From assembly GCF_001625215.2 (NCBI RefSeq), contig NC_030389.2, positions 43,761,454 to 43,825,453 on the forward strand: a stretch of DNA of 64,000 nt. The letters run 5' to 3'. The notes under the pieces were generated by a model. The model was given only the letters and a program-made list of their open reading frames with translations, did not search any database and was not told where the DNA came from. Made by a program: the position numbers and the translations under genes. Numbering within the stretch: position 1 is the first letter of the stretch; each line of letters begins with the position of its first letter. Of this stretch, positions 11,593 to 23,305 are shown one piece after another. The DNA comes from Daucus carota subsp. sativus (taxonomy: Eukaryota; Streptophyta; Magnoliopsida; Apiales; Apiaceae).

Positions 11593-13200
11593 ATGGTTAG
11601 TTATCACTACACACAAACTCTTCTTCTACCATATTGTCAGGAAGACTTTGCTTTAATTAGTAAATCTAATAGAATCTTGTAGACCTTTGCTTTCTGTTTT
11701 GTATTTTCACACTATAATCTTTAAACTTTTTACTGAGTGTTGTTTGTTTTTGGTTTCTTATCATGTAGAAATAATTTTTTATTCAGTCAACTTGTTAAAA
11801 TAACTGCTTGACCTGCACTTTTTGACTGTTCACTTGTTGCTACTCCAAATAACTGTCTAAAAACTTTGATGGCTCTCATGATTCAAAATGGCAAGACCAA
11901 CAGCACTGCTTTGACTATACATATGGTTATACTTTTATAAACTGGCTTTCTTTCAGTATATCAGAAAGTTACTAGAAGCTCTCCATATTTGTACTTGAAC
12001 TTGCCCCCCTTGGTCTTAAAAGCTATGTCTGAATCGTTAATTTGGTTCTTAGTCCTGTATTTGTTGTATCCTATATAGCTGAATCCTTCCCTTTTATACA
12101 TTCTTTGTAGGAAAAAGAAGCAAAGAAGGAAGCTTTTAGGAAGTATTTAGAGTCTAGTGGAGTTGTTGATTCTTTGACAAAAGGTTTCATCTTCTTAACT
12201 GTTCCCTTTTACTTGTAACTTAGTTATAATGTAGTAGGTCCCTCCTGTCTAGGTAATCTTTTTGTTGTGCCTTATATCTCATGGCATTTTCATTGATTCT
12301 ATTACTATATTTTATTTATTATTTTTATATAGTTTTTATTTCTTTTTTTACTTGTAGTACTTGTGGCACTTTATGAGCAGAATGTAAAGCCTTCCTCGGC
12401 CATTGAGTAAGCTTGCATTTTTTTCTCAGCATAACTTCTTCATTTCATTTTCGTTTTGTACATTAACCTGGAAAACAAGGCCATTTTCTGCAGCTCATCA
12501 AAATTGGCTATGTTCAATAGTCAGACATAAATATGAATTTGGGATTCTTGCAATTTTGATAATTTGTCTATTAGATTTACATTTTTTGTGTTGTGTGGTT
12601 GTGACAGTAAACAAATGTCTTGTGATATAATGACCTTCATCCTGGTTTTCCAGGTTCATCCAGCAAAAAATGGGTGGTCCAAGTTTATCCGACTATGAGA
12701 AGCTACAAGCTGAAATGTCTGATTTGAAAATTAAGCATAAAGAGCTTTTGGCATCACATGAAGAGAAGTGCAGGGAGGTAGGCCTTGAGTTCATCATTGT
12801 TTCAGGAATAAGTTTGGATTCATTGTCTTCCATGCTTGTTTATCCATCCCTTTGTTTCTAATACAGCTAATTGTTTTAGAATAATAAGCTCTGTTACAAA
12901 GTATAATGACATGCCTAGTACCAAGATGTCCAGAGGTCTTATGATGTAAACTTGTAAAAATCATGTGAGCTGCAACCAAAAGGTTGTCTTGTGGCCTTGT
13001 ATCAACAATAATCGTTTTCTGTAGTGTATTTGATGGTGTGAATAAGCTGTTTATTTAGCCACTCTCTGCCGAGTGACGTGATTCATCTGACATTCTTTCT
13101 CTATGGATTGCAGCTTGAGGAATTAAAAAGCTCTTTAACCATGTCATCATCAGCCAAGGAGACAGATGATATGGAGGTTCTGGATCATAACGTGCTTTGA
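11593..13200 (+). CDS. MYCBP/AMY-1-like small coiled-coil protein, copy B
   Basis: Exons 11593-11595 (ATG alone), 12111-12183, 12358-12406, 12654-12777 and 13114-13200 encode 111 residues. The protein reads MEKEAKKEAFRKYLES, DSLTKVLVALYEQNVKPSS, then GGPSLSDYEKLQAEMSDL, IKHKELLASHEEKCRE and LEELKSSL. This is closer to the family pattern as I know it than copy A, so copy B probably keeps the ancestral sequence. Splice positions and phases are identical in both copies. The function in plants is not established; human MYCBP binds the Myc N-terminus and AKAP proteins. Confidence 0.88.
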
Positions 13201-14059
13201 AAGGATTGCTCAAATATTTGATAGAATTGTCTTTGGTCATCTGTCTTTTTACACCTCTTGGCCGTACAATTATCTGCACGGACTTTAAGTTTTGGTCGGC
13301 AGCCATCATATTTCTAATCTGTAATATTCTCGTATAAATCACTCAGTACCTCTGTAAAATTGTTTCAATTGGATGTGCTATGTGTATTGTTCTTTATATG
13401 TCTTGCAAATACACAATGTTTGTGCTATGTAACTTGGAATTAAACTCATCTCTGTCAAAGTAAAATGCAGTTTCAATCTGTGAAGATAATTCTCAGGTAC
13501 AAGATTCAACATCCCATGGTGGAATCTGCACTTCTATCATATATAAGTCCAAAATTATACTCCTGTACAATTTGTTTTTGGTTGTTTTGATTTTTTATGA
13601 TGAAATTAACCTAACTTTGATCATAATTTATAAAATTGAAAAAAATTATAAAATTTATATTGTTAGAAAATATGCGTATTCTACTTGAAGGTATTTAATT
13701 GGCAGAACACCAGCAAATTATGGTCAACGTCTAACCAATTTGATCGGGAAAGTCAAACAAGTCAAAAATTAATCAATTTGATCGGAAAAGTTAAACAAGT
13801 CAAAAATGAAGGGGTAGAGCGAGTAAAAGATAGTAACAAGATTCATATAGGATGGACTAGCTCATTGCAGAATCAAATGCAAATGCCACTGAGTTCCACA
13901 TCAATGTTGTTAAATAGCATCACACATAGTACGTGTAGAGAATTGTGTGAACAGAAATCAGAACCATGGAGCTAGAAGTTTTCGTTCGTTAACTAACATT
14001 TTCCTAAATCTTCACATTTTAAAGAAACTGAAGGCACAAGATTGCTGTTCCAGCTGCAA

Positions 14060-15960
14060 TCAGACAATGGCCGCATTGCCGCCGCCTCCAGCATATATCA
14101 TGGCCTCAACTTCGTCGCCATCTCTCATGTTAAGCTATCATCAAAGAAAAAAATTGAATGTACATGTGAAAATCAAACTAGAAAGGAGCATGACATCAAA
14201 GGTGAAGCAAATGTACTAGACTGAATGCCAAAATATTACAATGAAAATGAAGATAGCCCCTACTCTGAGAAATCATCGAAAACTTGGTAACCTGTTCAAT
14301 AACCTGCTCTCTACCAAAATAATTGCAACTTTATTCAAAAGGCGAGGAGTTCACTGGCAAATAAATTTGTTAGATGACCAACTCTATCAAAACCGGGGGG
14401 TTGTACACATTTTTATTATTTAAATATGTAATAGTCAAAATTAGCATTTTGACGCTGTTATAATTAACTCTCTAAACCAGATTCCAAATTTCTTTAAACT
14501 TTTATCTGCAATAACCTGGAGTGCTGGCTACGCCCATAATCAAAACCTTAACGAATGATCCCCAGCTGGATCATATTTCGAGCACTCTGCTAATTGCAGA
14601 GCGGATCATCATAACAATATAATACCATGTTCGAACCAACTTTACCAAAAACATAGTTTAGCAGAAGTCGTTGTATAGATCTTACAACTCAAAAAAAAAA
14701 GTATAAATCTTACAATTTTATTATCAAAGTAAGAGAAACTATATAGTTTTCAGAGGGTTCCACAAAGGAGTTTAATTATAAATCATCGTTAAATATATCT
14801 AAGCAAGTTACTTATGAACATCATTTATCATAAAAAGATTAATTTTCACAAAAATGATACAATTACTGTTCAAATTTTGGATGTTTCTACAGATTATGGC
14901 ATTGAACAGAACGGATACAAGTTAAACTAGATTGCTGGAAGATAATATACCTCTTCAGGGGTTGCAGTAGGCGAAACTCGAGCGCCATCGATGAGGAATC
15001 GCATAGACCTGTATTCTACTTGAGCTTTGTCGCAGAACATCTTAAAGATCTTTTGCAACTTAGTGTTGCGTTTAACACTGAAATGGACCTCTTTTACCTT
15101 TCAACAAAACATTATGGGAAAGCGGTAAGTAGATCAGATACATGAGAACGAGAAGGAATCAATGGTTTTTGTTTACGCGAAAACCATAATAGATGTTAGA
15201 CTAGGTTCTGTAATGGAACATCTGAGGAACACAGTTAATCTGTTATAAACTCATTTACAACTTACAAGAATACCGTTACTAATGTTACTAAATCCCCAAT
15301 TCGCATTAACAGGCACACAAGAAATTAGACCTAATAAAAATAATCTTAAACATGAGTTCGTGCAATAAATAGATAAATTACCTGACTCTTGACCTTGATC
15401 GTCATAATATCATGAGATTCTTCCATCGGTCCCAAGGCTCGTTTCTTGCCTTCATTCTCTAGGGCCGTCGATGCTGGCCTCTTGCCCAGTTGTGCTCCTT
15501 CAGATGATGATGATTCAAACATTATATCCTGCACACAATTTTTTTGTTAATAGCTTCTTAAAGCATCCCTTCTGGTAAAATCTCTCTCTCTCACTCTCTC
15601 CCTCCCTCTCGCCCTCTCTCTCTCTCTTTCTCTCTCTCACTCTCCCTCTCCCTCGCTCTCCCACTCTCTCTCTCCCTCCCTCCCTCTCCCTCTGTCTCTC
15701 TATCCATCCCTCCCTCTCAGCCCTCTCTCTCTCACTCTCTCCCTCTCCGTCCCTCTCTCTCTTCCCCTCTCTCTCCCTCTCCCTCCCCCCATCCCCCCTT
15801 CTCTCTCTTTCACACACACAAGCAACATAAAAAAAAAAGCACACACAAATTGAGCAGAAAAAAAAAAAAAGAATCATACCATGATCTCTCTCTCTCTCAA
15901 ACACACGCACACACAATCAAAAACAGCACACAAAAATTTGAGCTGAAAGATTCATACCAT
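14060..15960 (-). CDS. SUMO-like precursor (small ubiquitin-like modifier)
   Basis: Minus-strand exons 15958-15960 (ATG only), 15382-15528, 14951-15097 and 14060-14134 give 123 residues. A basic, Ser-rich N-terminal tail of about 40 residues precedes the ubiquitin-like fold: MTIKVKSQ, EVHFSVKRNTKLQKIFKMFC, MRFLIDGARVSPTATPEE, then MRDGDEVEAM. The C-terminus is GGGGNAAIV, so a SUMO protease could expose a diglycine after removing a short tail. SUMO is conjugated to lysines of nuclear proteins via E1, UBC9 and E3. The sequence departs from canonical plant SUMO1/2 (LIDG for LFDG, longer N-tail), so it is a divergent isoform. A second ATG-plus-donor at 15880-15882 is an alternative first exon. 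The 5' end of the third exon is uncertain by a few bases. Confidence 0.85.
15579..15810. repeat. Imperfect (TC)n tract in SUMO intron 1
   Basis: About 230 bp of almost pure pyrimidine on the + strand, mostly TCTC and CCCTC units, within the first intron of the SUMO-like gene (purine-rich on the sense strand). It is followed by CACACA and A-rich runs to about 15870. Confidence 0.95.
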
Positions 15961-16285
15961 GAGCTTGTTTCTCGGAAAAGCTTCAGTTATTACAAAGTAT
16001 TTCTTGAAATACAGAGAAAGCTAAAGAGATGAAATGTGTATAAATGAATGTGGGTTTGGTTTGGTCAAGAAATTAAAGAAAGCTAAGGTGCTGGTGGACT
16101 TGTAATATAGGACTGCCATGACTGACAAGGAGCTAGGTATTTAAGATTACAAGCTCAAGCCTTTGTCCAGAAATGGTGTTTAGAGTAGCATAGAAGCACA
16201 CTCTGACAGACTGACACACACACTCTACAAGAAACCAGTGTTTCCTCTAATGATGCTATTCTTGGTTATTGCCTTGTTGGTGATA

Positions 16286-16491
16286 CTCCCTCTGGTTCTT
16301 TAAACTTTTCCCGTTTACTGTTCATGTGACAAATTATTTATTTACATGGATGTTATTACATTCGTATTTACTAGTACTTTAATACGATAAAATTTATTTA
16401 ATATTAATATTAAATTAAAGATATTAATGATAAAAAGTGTGTTGGCAACATGATAAAGACAAACGGGATTAGTATTTAGGGACGGAGGGAG
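16286..16491. mobile_element. Stowaway-like MITE
   Basis: 206 bp between TA dinucleotides; ends CTCCCTCTGGTTC and, at the right, GGGACGGAGGGAG. The arms are partly complementary (AAACTTTTCCCGTTTA near the left, AAACGGGATTAGTATTTAG near the right). Confidence 0.75.
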
Positions 16492-16503
16492 TACTAAATT
16501 TTA

Positions 16504-16735
16504 CTCCCTCCCTTTCTTTATCTTAGTCGCTCTGATTTATTTCAAGTATTCTTAGGTGTAATAAAAAAATATTCTACACGTTATTTTTCAAAAAATTAGT
16601 TTTGAATAAAAATATAAATGTTAAATTTTTATTTAGAAAAAGAAATTTGAAAAAATAATACGTAGAAGGATTTTTTTATACACCTCAAATTACGTGTCCA
16701 AACTCAAAGCGACTAACATTTTGGAACGGAGGGAG
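16504..16735. mobile_element. Stowaway-like MITE
   Basis: 232 bp between TA dinucleotides, 12 bases after the previous one. Ends CTCCCTCCCTTTC and GGAACGGAGGGAG; inner arms TTAGTCGCTCTGA and AAAGCGACTAA pair. Confidence 0.8.
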
Positions 16736-17008
16736 TATTACAAACTCAAGTCTAGGTTTTTCGCAGGGTGCTGAAAAATGAAAAATATTTTTATATTTTC
16801 TAAAAATAAATTATTATAATACTATAAGAAGATTATAAAAGTGATGACCAGAGTATGTTGTCGAAACGGTTTTTCATTTATATTTTTATTGAGACTCCAA
16901 TAAATTATATTTTATAATGTTTTTTTAATTATAATTTTTTTAATAAAGTGTAAACGTCAAATTTGTATCGAGGGAAAAAATGTTTTAGATTTTTTTTATA
17001 AAATTATA

Positions 17009-17211
17009 CTCTTCTGGTCCCCTGAGTTGTATACGCAAGGGAAGTCGCACACTCACTTGCACACACTTTAATGCTCCTCTAAAATATTTTTTTATAATTT
17101 ATTTTAGATTACTTTTTTCTAAATAAAATTTTAATTATCAAATTTTTATTCAAAAAAAAACTTAAGAAAATAAGTTATAAGATCTTATAAAATTAAATGA
17201 GACGGAAAATG
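17009..17211. mobile_element. Degraded Stowaway-like MITE, family 1
   Basis: Shares CCCTGAGTTGTATAC and CACTTTAATGCTCC with the intact copies at 10657 and 35922, but both terminal repeats are eroded and an internal part is missing. TA flanks remain. Confidence 0.65.
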
Positions 17212-18138
17212 TATTTTATAGAAATCTAAAAATGATAAAAAAAACAAAAACAAACAACCTAATTTTGAGTAGAGTATGGACCGGCACTATCTTCTTTATC
17301 AACATGGGTCTCTTTATATAAGAAAGGTAAAAAACAATCCTGGATGTAATAATTTTTCTCTTAAAATATATAATAATAAAAAGAAAATCTTGACAAGAGA
17401 TATGTATAATATCTAAATATCTGTGTAGATTTCGGCTATTAAATTATCATGAAAATATATCACAGAAGTTCTGCGGGATGCAATCTTTATCTTTAATGCT
17501 GGAAATCCAAATTTAGAAGTGGTGCTCAACAGGTGTCTTATGCATGTTTTGTGTTGTTCCTCACAAGCCCACCTGGCTGTGACTCTGTGAATGTGAGTGA
17601 ATACCTCCAAATTCATCTCTACTTGGTGGGGTTATTCTAGTATCATGAGTTCTGTTTTCTAAATCTTTCAGCTTGTCTGGCTGGCTGTGTATTCAAAGGT
17701 AAGCAAGTCTTTTAAGTTGGGTTTCTTACTTTCTTGTAATTATGCTAACTTGTATCATATGTGTCTAATTATTGTCCAAAGGGGTCCATTTGATTTTTAT
17801 TGTTTTTATTTCCTATGTTTCTTTGGGTGCACTTCAAATGATTGGTCTTTTTCTGCCCATGTATCCTTAAAATCCTTTTGTTTTTGTGTGTTGGAACTTT
17901 TTTAAGTAGATTTTAATTATGTGGGTGCAGTTAGGAAGATGTTGGACCACCAAATTACAGAAGACAAGTAGTTTTGAGAATGTGAGTCACTCATTTCCTT
18001 ATTCTTACACTTGTGGTTTGAGGGGGGTTGAGTTTGTGTCTGAAAAAGAAGTGTTTCATGTGATTTTACTTGATTGTTGGTTAGAAGACTAGGTTCACTC
18101 TACTGGTGCCTGCTTTTATTTGGTTGTGTTTTGGGGGC

Positions 18139-21100
18139 ATGGCAACTTCTGCCAAAGAAGACTTGGAGGCTCAAAATAATCAGAAGCCTCTTGATAGAGC
18201 TGTGTCACACAGAAATTCTACAATCAAGAACCAGAAATCACTTGAAAGAGTCGTTTCACAGCGAGCTTTTCAGATGAGTAATTCATACCCGTGTCAGCTA
18301 TGTGTGTTGGGTTTTCTTTGTGGGGTTTGTATCACCACTGTGTTTCTGGCTGCTCTTACCTCTTTTGGTACTCTCGAATTTGGTTCAGTCTCCATTTCCA
18401 CATTCACTACTGGCCCTCTGTCATCAGATTTTGGCTCAAGAGTTGGGGGTAAGTGAAACTTCTCTTTTACTTAATTGCATTTTAGGTATTCCTTTGTTTC
18501 TTTTTTACCTCTAATCTCTGATATTTTATGGGAGTTTAAATATTTTTCTCAAGTACGAGGATAGAGGATAGGGATGGATATTTACTGCAATAGTTTTGAT
18601 TGTACTTCAAAAATGTGATTGTTCTTAATACTAGTGCAACGATTTACTTTTCAGACGACACTAAATGATCTTATTAACAATAAGGTAGGGAAGAAGCTCT
18701 AAGATTTTAAAAATAAACTAAAGGGTCATCAGAATTATCAAAATGTCCTGCTAGATATGTCGGAGTTACTGACAAGGTTCACTTGCCTGATATATATGAA
18801 AATTGTGCCATGTTTGAGATTCATATATTTGGTAATAATGTAATATGTTTTCCTTGTTTCAAGCATATCAGGAATTATCTAGAAAATTTAGAAGGAGATT
18901 CTTTTAGTCAGAATTGAAGCAGAAGCTTTGTACAAAAGTCCACAACAGTGTCCCAAGAGGACTAGTAGATGGAACATAAAAGTTAACCTTAACTTGTCTC
19001 ACAAATTTCATTTCTTATTCATTTTTATATTCCATGATTGAATTATACTCAAAGTTGCCAACTGATGATATATTTAACACCTTGAACTTCTATTATCGTA
19101 TTTCTTCTCTTCCTTCAATATAGTCAACTACAGCCACCTTGCTAAATGAATTTTATCAACTTGTTTTAATTTGTTTTTGTTGTACTCCCTTAATTCAGTA
19201 TGCAGGGAATAACACTTGTCTAGAAGTATTAACTATATGCCGGTAAAAATTGATACTCGAAGACAGTGTTACAGATCATATATGTTTGTTGCTGTAAAGT
19301 TAATTTTGTTTCTGAAACAGCATTGAGTTTATATTATTATTTTCTTTGCAAAAGTAACTGAGGTGAATACTTTCTGGATTCCCCTAAGTAAGTTCTGTTC
19401 ATGGATCGTTAATGACCCTTTAAACTACTTAAAGTCTCTAATAATAATTTGTTTCGATTTCGATTGGAAAATTAAGATATTTTTGATACTTTGTAGATGT
19501 TGCGCAGAAGGTATCAGCACTGGATGTAGAAGAAAAGTTTTACTCTGAGAAGAATAGTGAACTTTCAATTGATGAAAGAGTGACCTTTATGTACTCAAGT
19601 TGGAGTACTTTTCTAAATAAATCACTTGAGGACTTCAAACTTCTAAATAGTAATGGATTAGGCTTACCTGATCCCCCCAATCCCAAAGCTCCTCATTTAG
19701 AAAATTGCAAACTGAATGCGGAGGTAAATCAGCAACTTGATGAACGCATGAAAAATAAGCTGCTACCACCATGGACAATATGGAAGGGGACGTTAAACAA
19801 TTACCTTCTCTCGTCTGCAGAAGAGCAACTGAGGAATTACAACTATCGGCCAATACCTGGAGCTTCTTATCCTCCATGGGTACGTTACCAGTTTATTGTG
19901 CTAAAGTAATATGCTTTTTCTTTTTCTTATATGCAAATTCGGGTGAATATACTACAAGCAAACAGGCCAGTAATTACGTAGATATTTACTGAGGGAATAG
20001 ATGTGTACTGATCTCCTAAATCCTAACTATAGCTACTTTTCAATGAGGTTATGGTTTGGGAACTGTTATGTCCTCGGTTTATGTAGATAATCTCCTGTTT
20101 TGACCTTTATGTTACGAGGCTCCACTTATTGGTATATACAAATTTGTGGGTTTGGCAGATCACAGGATCAGATGAAGAAAATTATCCTCTAACTAGGAAA
20201 GTGCAAAGTGACATTTGGTTCCGCCAACATCCCTCAAACTGCAGTGATCCTAGCGTAAAGTTTCTTGTAGCTGACTGGGAAAGACTTCCTGGATTTGGGA
20301 TTGGAGCTCAGTTCGCTGGCATGTGTGGGCTTCTCGCTATTGCAATTAATGAAAGAAGGGTACTTGTCACAAATTACTATAATCGTGCTGACCATGATGG
20401 CTGTAGAGGTATAATTTCAGTGTGATTTTATTATTTCCTGAACAATATGAGCAAGAATTTATTTTTCAAGTCACCAACAAGATCAGTAGTAACTTACCAA
20501 CATCCATATCTTCAACATGTTTTTAATTGTGGTTTACAACATTTCTAAAATATTTATATCAATACTATTTTTCAGTACTGCTGACTGTTTAGTAATATAA
20601 TAATGATGGACATGTCAAAAACTTGGTAGTAAAGAGACTTTGAAGATTGTAATATATACTAACAATGTTTTATCCTAATATAGGATCATCACGCTCGAGC
20701 TGGTCATGCTACTTCTTTCCCGAGACATCCCAGGAATGTCGGGATCGTGCATTTCAGCTCATGGGAGAGAAGAAAGCATGGGAAAAAGGAACGATAACTA
20801 CAAAAGAAAATTATACCTCGAAGGATATATGGACTGGACGTATTCCCAGGCAAGCTGTCCTACATCTTAGAATTGTATACTTCAACAATTTAAGCATGTG
20901 GATGATACGATTACTTATTTTTCATTCCTGACCTATGTGCATCATGTATGATTTTATTCCTTAATTTACTCACACTGGAATCCAAATTCGAGAAGCAAAT
21001 CGTAATATTCCTTTATCATCTTTCCGAGTCTGAAGTTCTTCTCCAGACAAACTTTCTCTTTCGTTCATAAGCATATACTCCTGACATCTTCTAATCTTCT

Positions 21101-23052
21101 CTATCAACTCAGGTTGAAACATCATTGTAGAAACTTTCTGGCTTCTATCCTCAGAAACACATACCTCTATTTCTAATCTTTCAAATACTTTTTTAAGTTC
21201 TTCTACTGAAGTCAATAGATCTAGTCTCTCCTTTCCGCTTAAAGCATCTGCTACGACATTTAAGCATGTGGATGATAAGATTACTTATTTTACAGGGTAT
21301 GGGGTTATCCTTGGAGTTATATGCAGCCAACAACAGAAATTAATGGTAGCCTGCTTTCACATCATAGGAAAATGGACAGAAGATGGTGGAGAGCACAGGT
21401 ACAACTATCATACACAGCAGAAAAAGAATATTCTTCTGGCAATGTGAAAAGTCACAACTTTATCTGATATCGACATTTCTCAAACAAGTGATCAAGTATT
21501 TATATGAATCAGTATATAATTCTAATCTCCAAGTTCATTTCCTTTAAAGCAGTATAAACACTTATTGGGCAGAATGAGGACTATAATTCTTTTAAATACA
21601 GTTGAACATCAACCAAGAATCTAGCAGAAGTATTTTCCCAACCATGGGTGACAAATTTAGGACCCAGACAGTTTGTGTATCTACGTGTAATCATAAATGT
21701 TGGCTTCTAAGTTTATAACCCCTTTCGAAATTTTCATCTACCATGTTTTGCAAACCAATATAGCTAGAATGATTCCGATCTTCTGCAACAGAATCTTCAT
21801 AGCGTGTACCTAATATTTGTCCACAGGTCATCCCTGCCTTATACTTCATATATGGACAAATTTACTTGAATGATGTATATATGTAATTGTTCATGTTTGG
21901 TAGATAAAGTGTTGCATGTCTTTACATAATTATCTTTCATGTTATTATGAAGGCCATTCGCTATCTTATGAGGTTTAAGTCGGAGTACACATGCAACTTA
22001 CTGAATGCAGCGCGGCATGCAGCATTCGGATTGGAAGCTGCCAAACTGGTTCTATCATCACGGTCTGAAAATTATTCAACGGTATGTCCTGTTGATAGAT
22101 AAACCTCGTTTATAATAGTACAATAGCCACAAAGTATATAGATATAGCCGCCACCTATGTCACGTGGACTTGGTGCAGATAACAAGGAGTAAAATGCAAA
22201 GCGGTGGCCGAACTTTATCCGCTTTTGCATTTGAGTGGCTAGATTTGCCAATGGGTGGCCAGACATTGTTTTTATGTTTCAAAAAAATGGCGAAGGGCCA
22301 CTTTTCTGAGAAAACACTAATATTTTTTTTCTCAAAAAAGTGGCCCTTAGCCACCTTTTTGATGAATTAAAACAATTTAAGGTTCCGCATAGGGATATTG
22401 TCCAGGATTAGATTAGAAACTAGTATAAATAATTTTAAATGATAATGCCTTCTAAGAAGTGTCTATGTACAGAGCACTTCTGTTTCAGATAGGCATAAGG
22501 CTGACATAGAAGATTATGTATGGTCAAATCATAAGCCATGGATGCCACGACCATTGCTGAGTATGCATGTAAGAATGGGCGACAAGGCATGTGAAATGAA
22601 GGTTGTCGAATTTGAGGAATACATGCGTCTTGCGCATCGCATCAGAAATCGCTTTCCCCATCTCAATAGTATCTGGTTGTCCACCGAAATGCAGGTATAA
22701 TTTTAGCATTTTTATTAATTTCGTTGTAAATTCTAGTACATTAGCTTACTTGATATTCATCCAAAAACTCCAGGAAGTTGTTGACAAGTCCAGGTCATAT
22801 CCTCACTGGAAGTTTTACTACACAAACGTTACGCGGCAAGTAGGAAACATGACAATGGCAACATATGAAGCAAGTCTTGGCCGACAAATCAGCACCAACT
22901 ACCCTTTAGTTAATTTCTTGATGGCTGCAGAATCCGACTTTTTCATTGGCGCATTAGGTTCCACATGGTGCTTCCTCATTGACGGCATGCGGAATACAGG
23001 AGGGAAAGTAATGGCCGGTTACCTGAGTGTCAACAAGGACCGTTTCTGGTAG
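18139..23052 (+). CDS. GT23/NodZ-FUT8-like fucosyltransferase family protein, type II membrane
   Basis: Eight exons: 18139-18448, 19497-19879, 20159-20408, 20684-20849, 21296-21398, 21953-22081, 22500-22694, 22774-23052; 604 residues. A hydrophilic N-tail is followed by one membrane anchor (residues about 53-76, LGFLCGVCITTVFLAAL), as in Golgi glycosyltransferases. The lumenal part has FLVADWERLPGFGIGAQF, a Trp/Pro-rich VWGYPWSYMQP block and HVRMGDKA near residue 470, the counterpart of the HVRxxDK donor-binding motif of FUT8/NodZ proteins. It ends in FIGALGSTWCFLIDGMR. The likely role is fucose transfer to a glycan; acceptor unknown. An in-frame ATG at 18106 would add 11 residues. The donor at 20850 is GC. 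The acceptor for exon 7 is unusual (AAG at 22499). Confidence 0.82.
20888..20921 (+). repeat. Direct repeat flanking a retroelement fragment, left
   Basis: 34 bp beginning ATTTAAGCATGTGGATGAT, repeated at 21258-21291 with two mismatches or fewer. Both lie in the intron between exons 4 and 5 of the fucosyltransferase gene. Confidence 0.85.
20922..21257 (-). pseudogene. Ty3-gypsy pol fragment inside an intron
   Basis: On the minus strand the frame reads NVVADALSGKERLDLLTSVE, then about 75 further codons to SRIWIPV and a stop. NVVADALSRK-type sequence is the end of the retroelement RNase H domain, and IPxV lies in the linker towards integrase. Only about 100 codons are present; there are no LTRs, and reverse transcriptase and the integrase core are missing. 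It is therefore a pol scrap, opposite in orientation to the host gene, bounded by the 34-bp direct repeats. Confidence 0.82.
21258..21291 (+). repeat. Direct repeat flanking a retroelement fragment, right
   Basis: Second copy of the 34-bp repeat. It runs into the TTTTACAG acceptor of exon 5, so this copy supplies the polypyrimidine tract and splice site. Confidence 0.85.
22288..22350. repeat. Perfect-stem hairpin in a fucosyltransferase intron
   Basis: Left arm TGGCGAAGGGCCACTTTTCT at 22288 continues as GAGAAAA; the right arm matches it in reverse complement with about two mismatches in 27, leaving a loop of roughly 12 bases. It is probably the core of a foldback element; no flanking duplication was identified. 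Confidence 0.7.
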
Positions 23053-23305
23053 ATCTCAGGTAGCTGCTGGTTATTGTCTGTATATAATAAGTATAACTGT
23101 ATAAGCACATGTATAGAAAATAGGCTGATGTAATATAATTCAAAGTTTATACTACATGCTTCTGTTTCTAGTTCTGTTAGCTTGAATGGAGTAGTCAGCA
23201 TGCAATGGAGCTCAATATTATAAAGCATGTCCAATGGAGTTTAATCTATTTTCATCTTATATTCTCTGTGCCATTATGCACATGGTATGACGAGATTGTT
23301 ATCGG

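Larger units (their letters stand above)
9596..13771 (+). repeat. Tandem segmental duplication, copy B
   Basis: Second copy of the block at 6183-9232, same orientation. It is longer mainly because of about 0.95 kb inserted in the 5' UTR intron (about 10385-11335). A second, smaller local replacement lies near 10140-10250. Introns of both copies still align base by base over long stretches, so the duplication is not ancient. Confidence 0.92.
15961..18138. other. Intergenic region between divergent SUMO-like and GT23 genes
   Basis: Holds the promoters of both genes and three MITEs (16286-16491, 16504-16735, 17009-17211). The 5' leader of the downstream gene may contain an intron: a donor AAAG|GTAAGC at 17699 and an acceptor GGTGCAG ending at 17930 are both good matches. 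Short frames in this stretch do not look like proteins. Confidence 0.5.

Noticed and set aside
15515-15916. 133-codon minus frame rich in R and E
   Set aside because: Translation of the TC microsatellite inside the SUMO intron.
18074-18277. 67-codon frame overlapping the fucosyltransferase start
   Set aside because: Different frame from the membrane anchor and lumenal domain; at most a upstream ORF.
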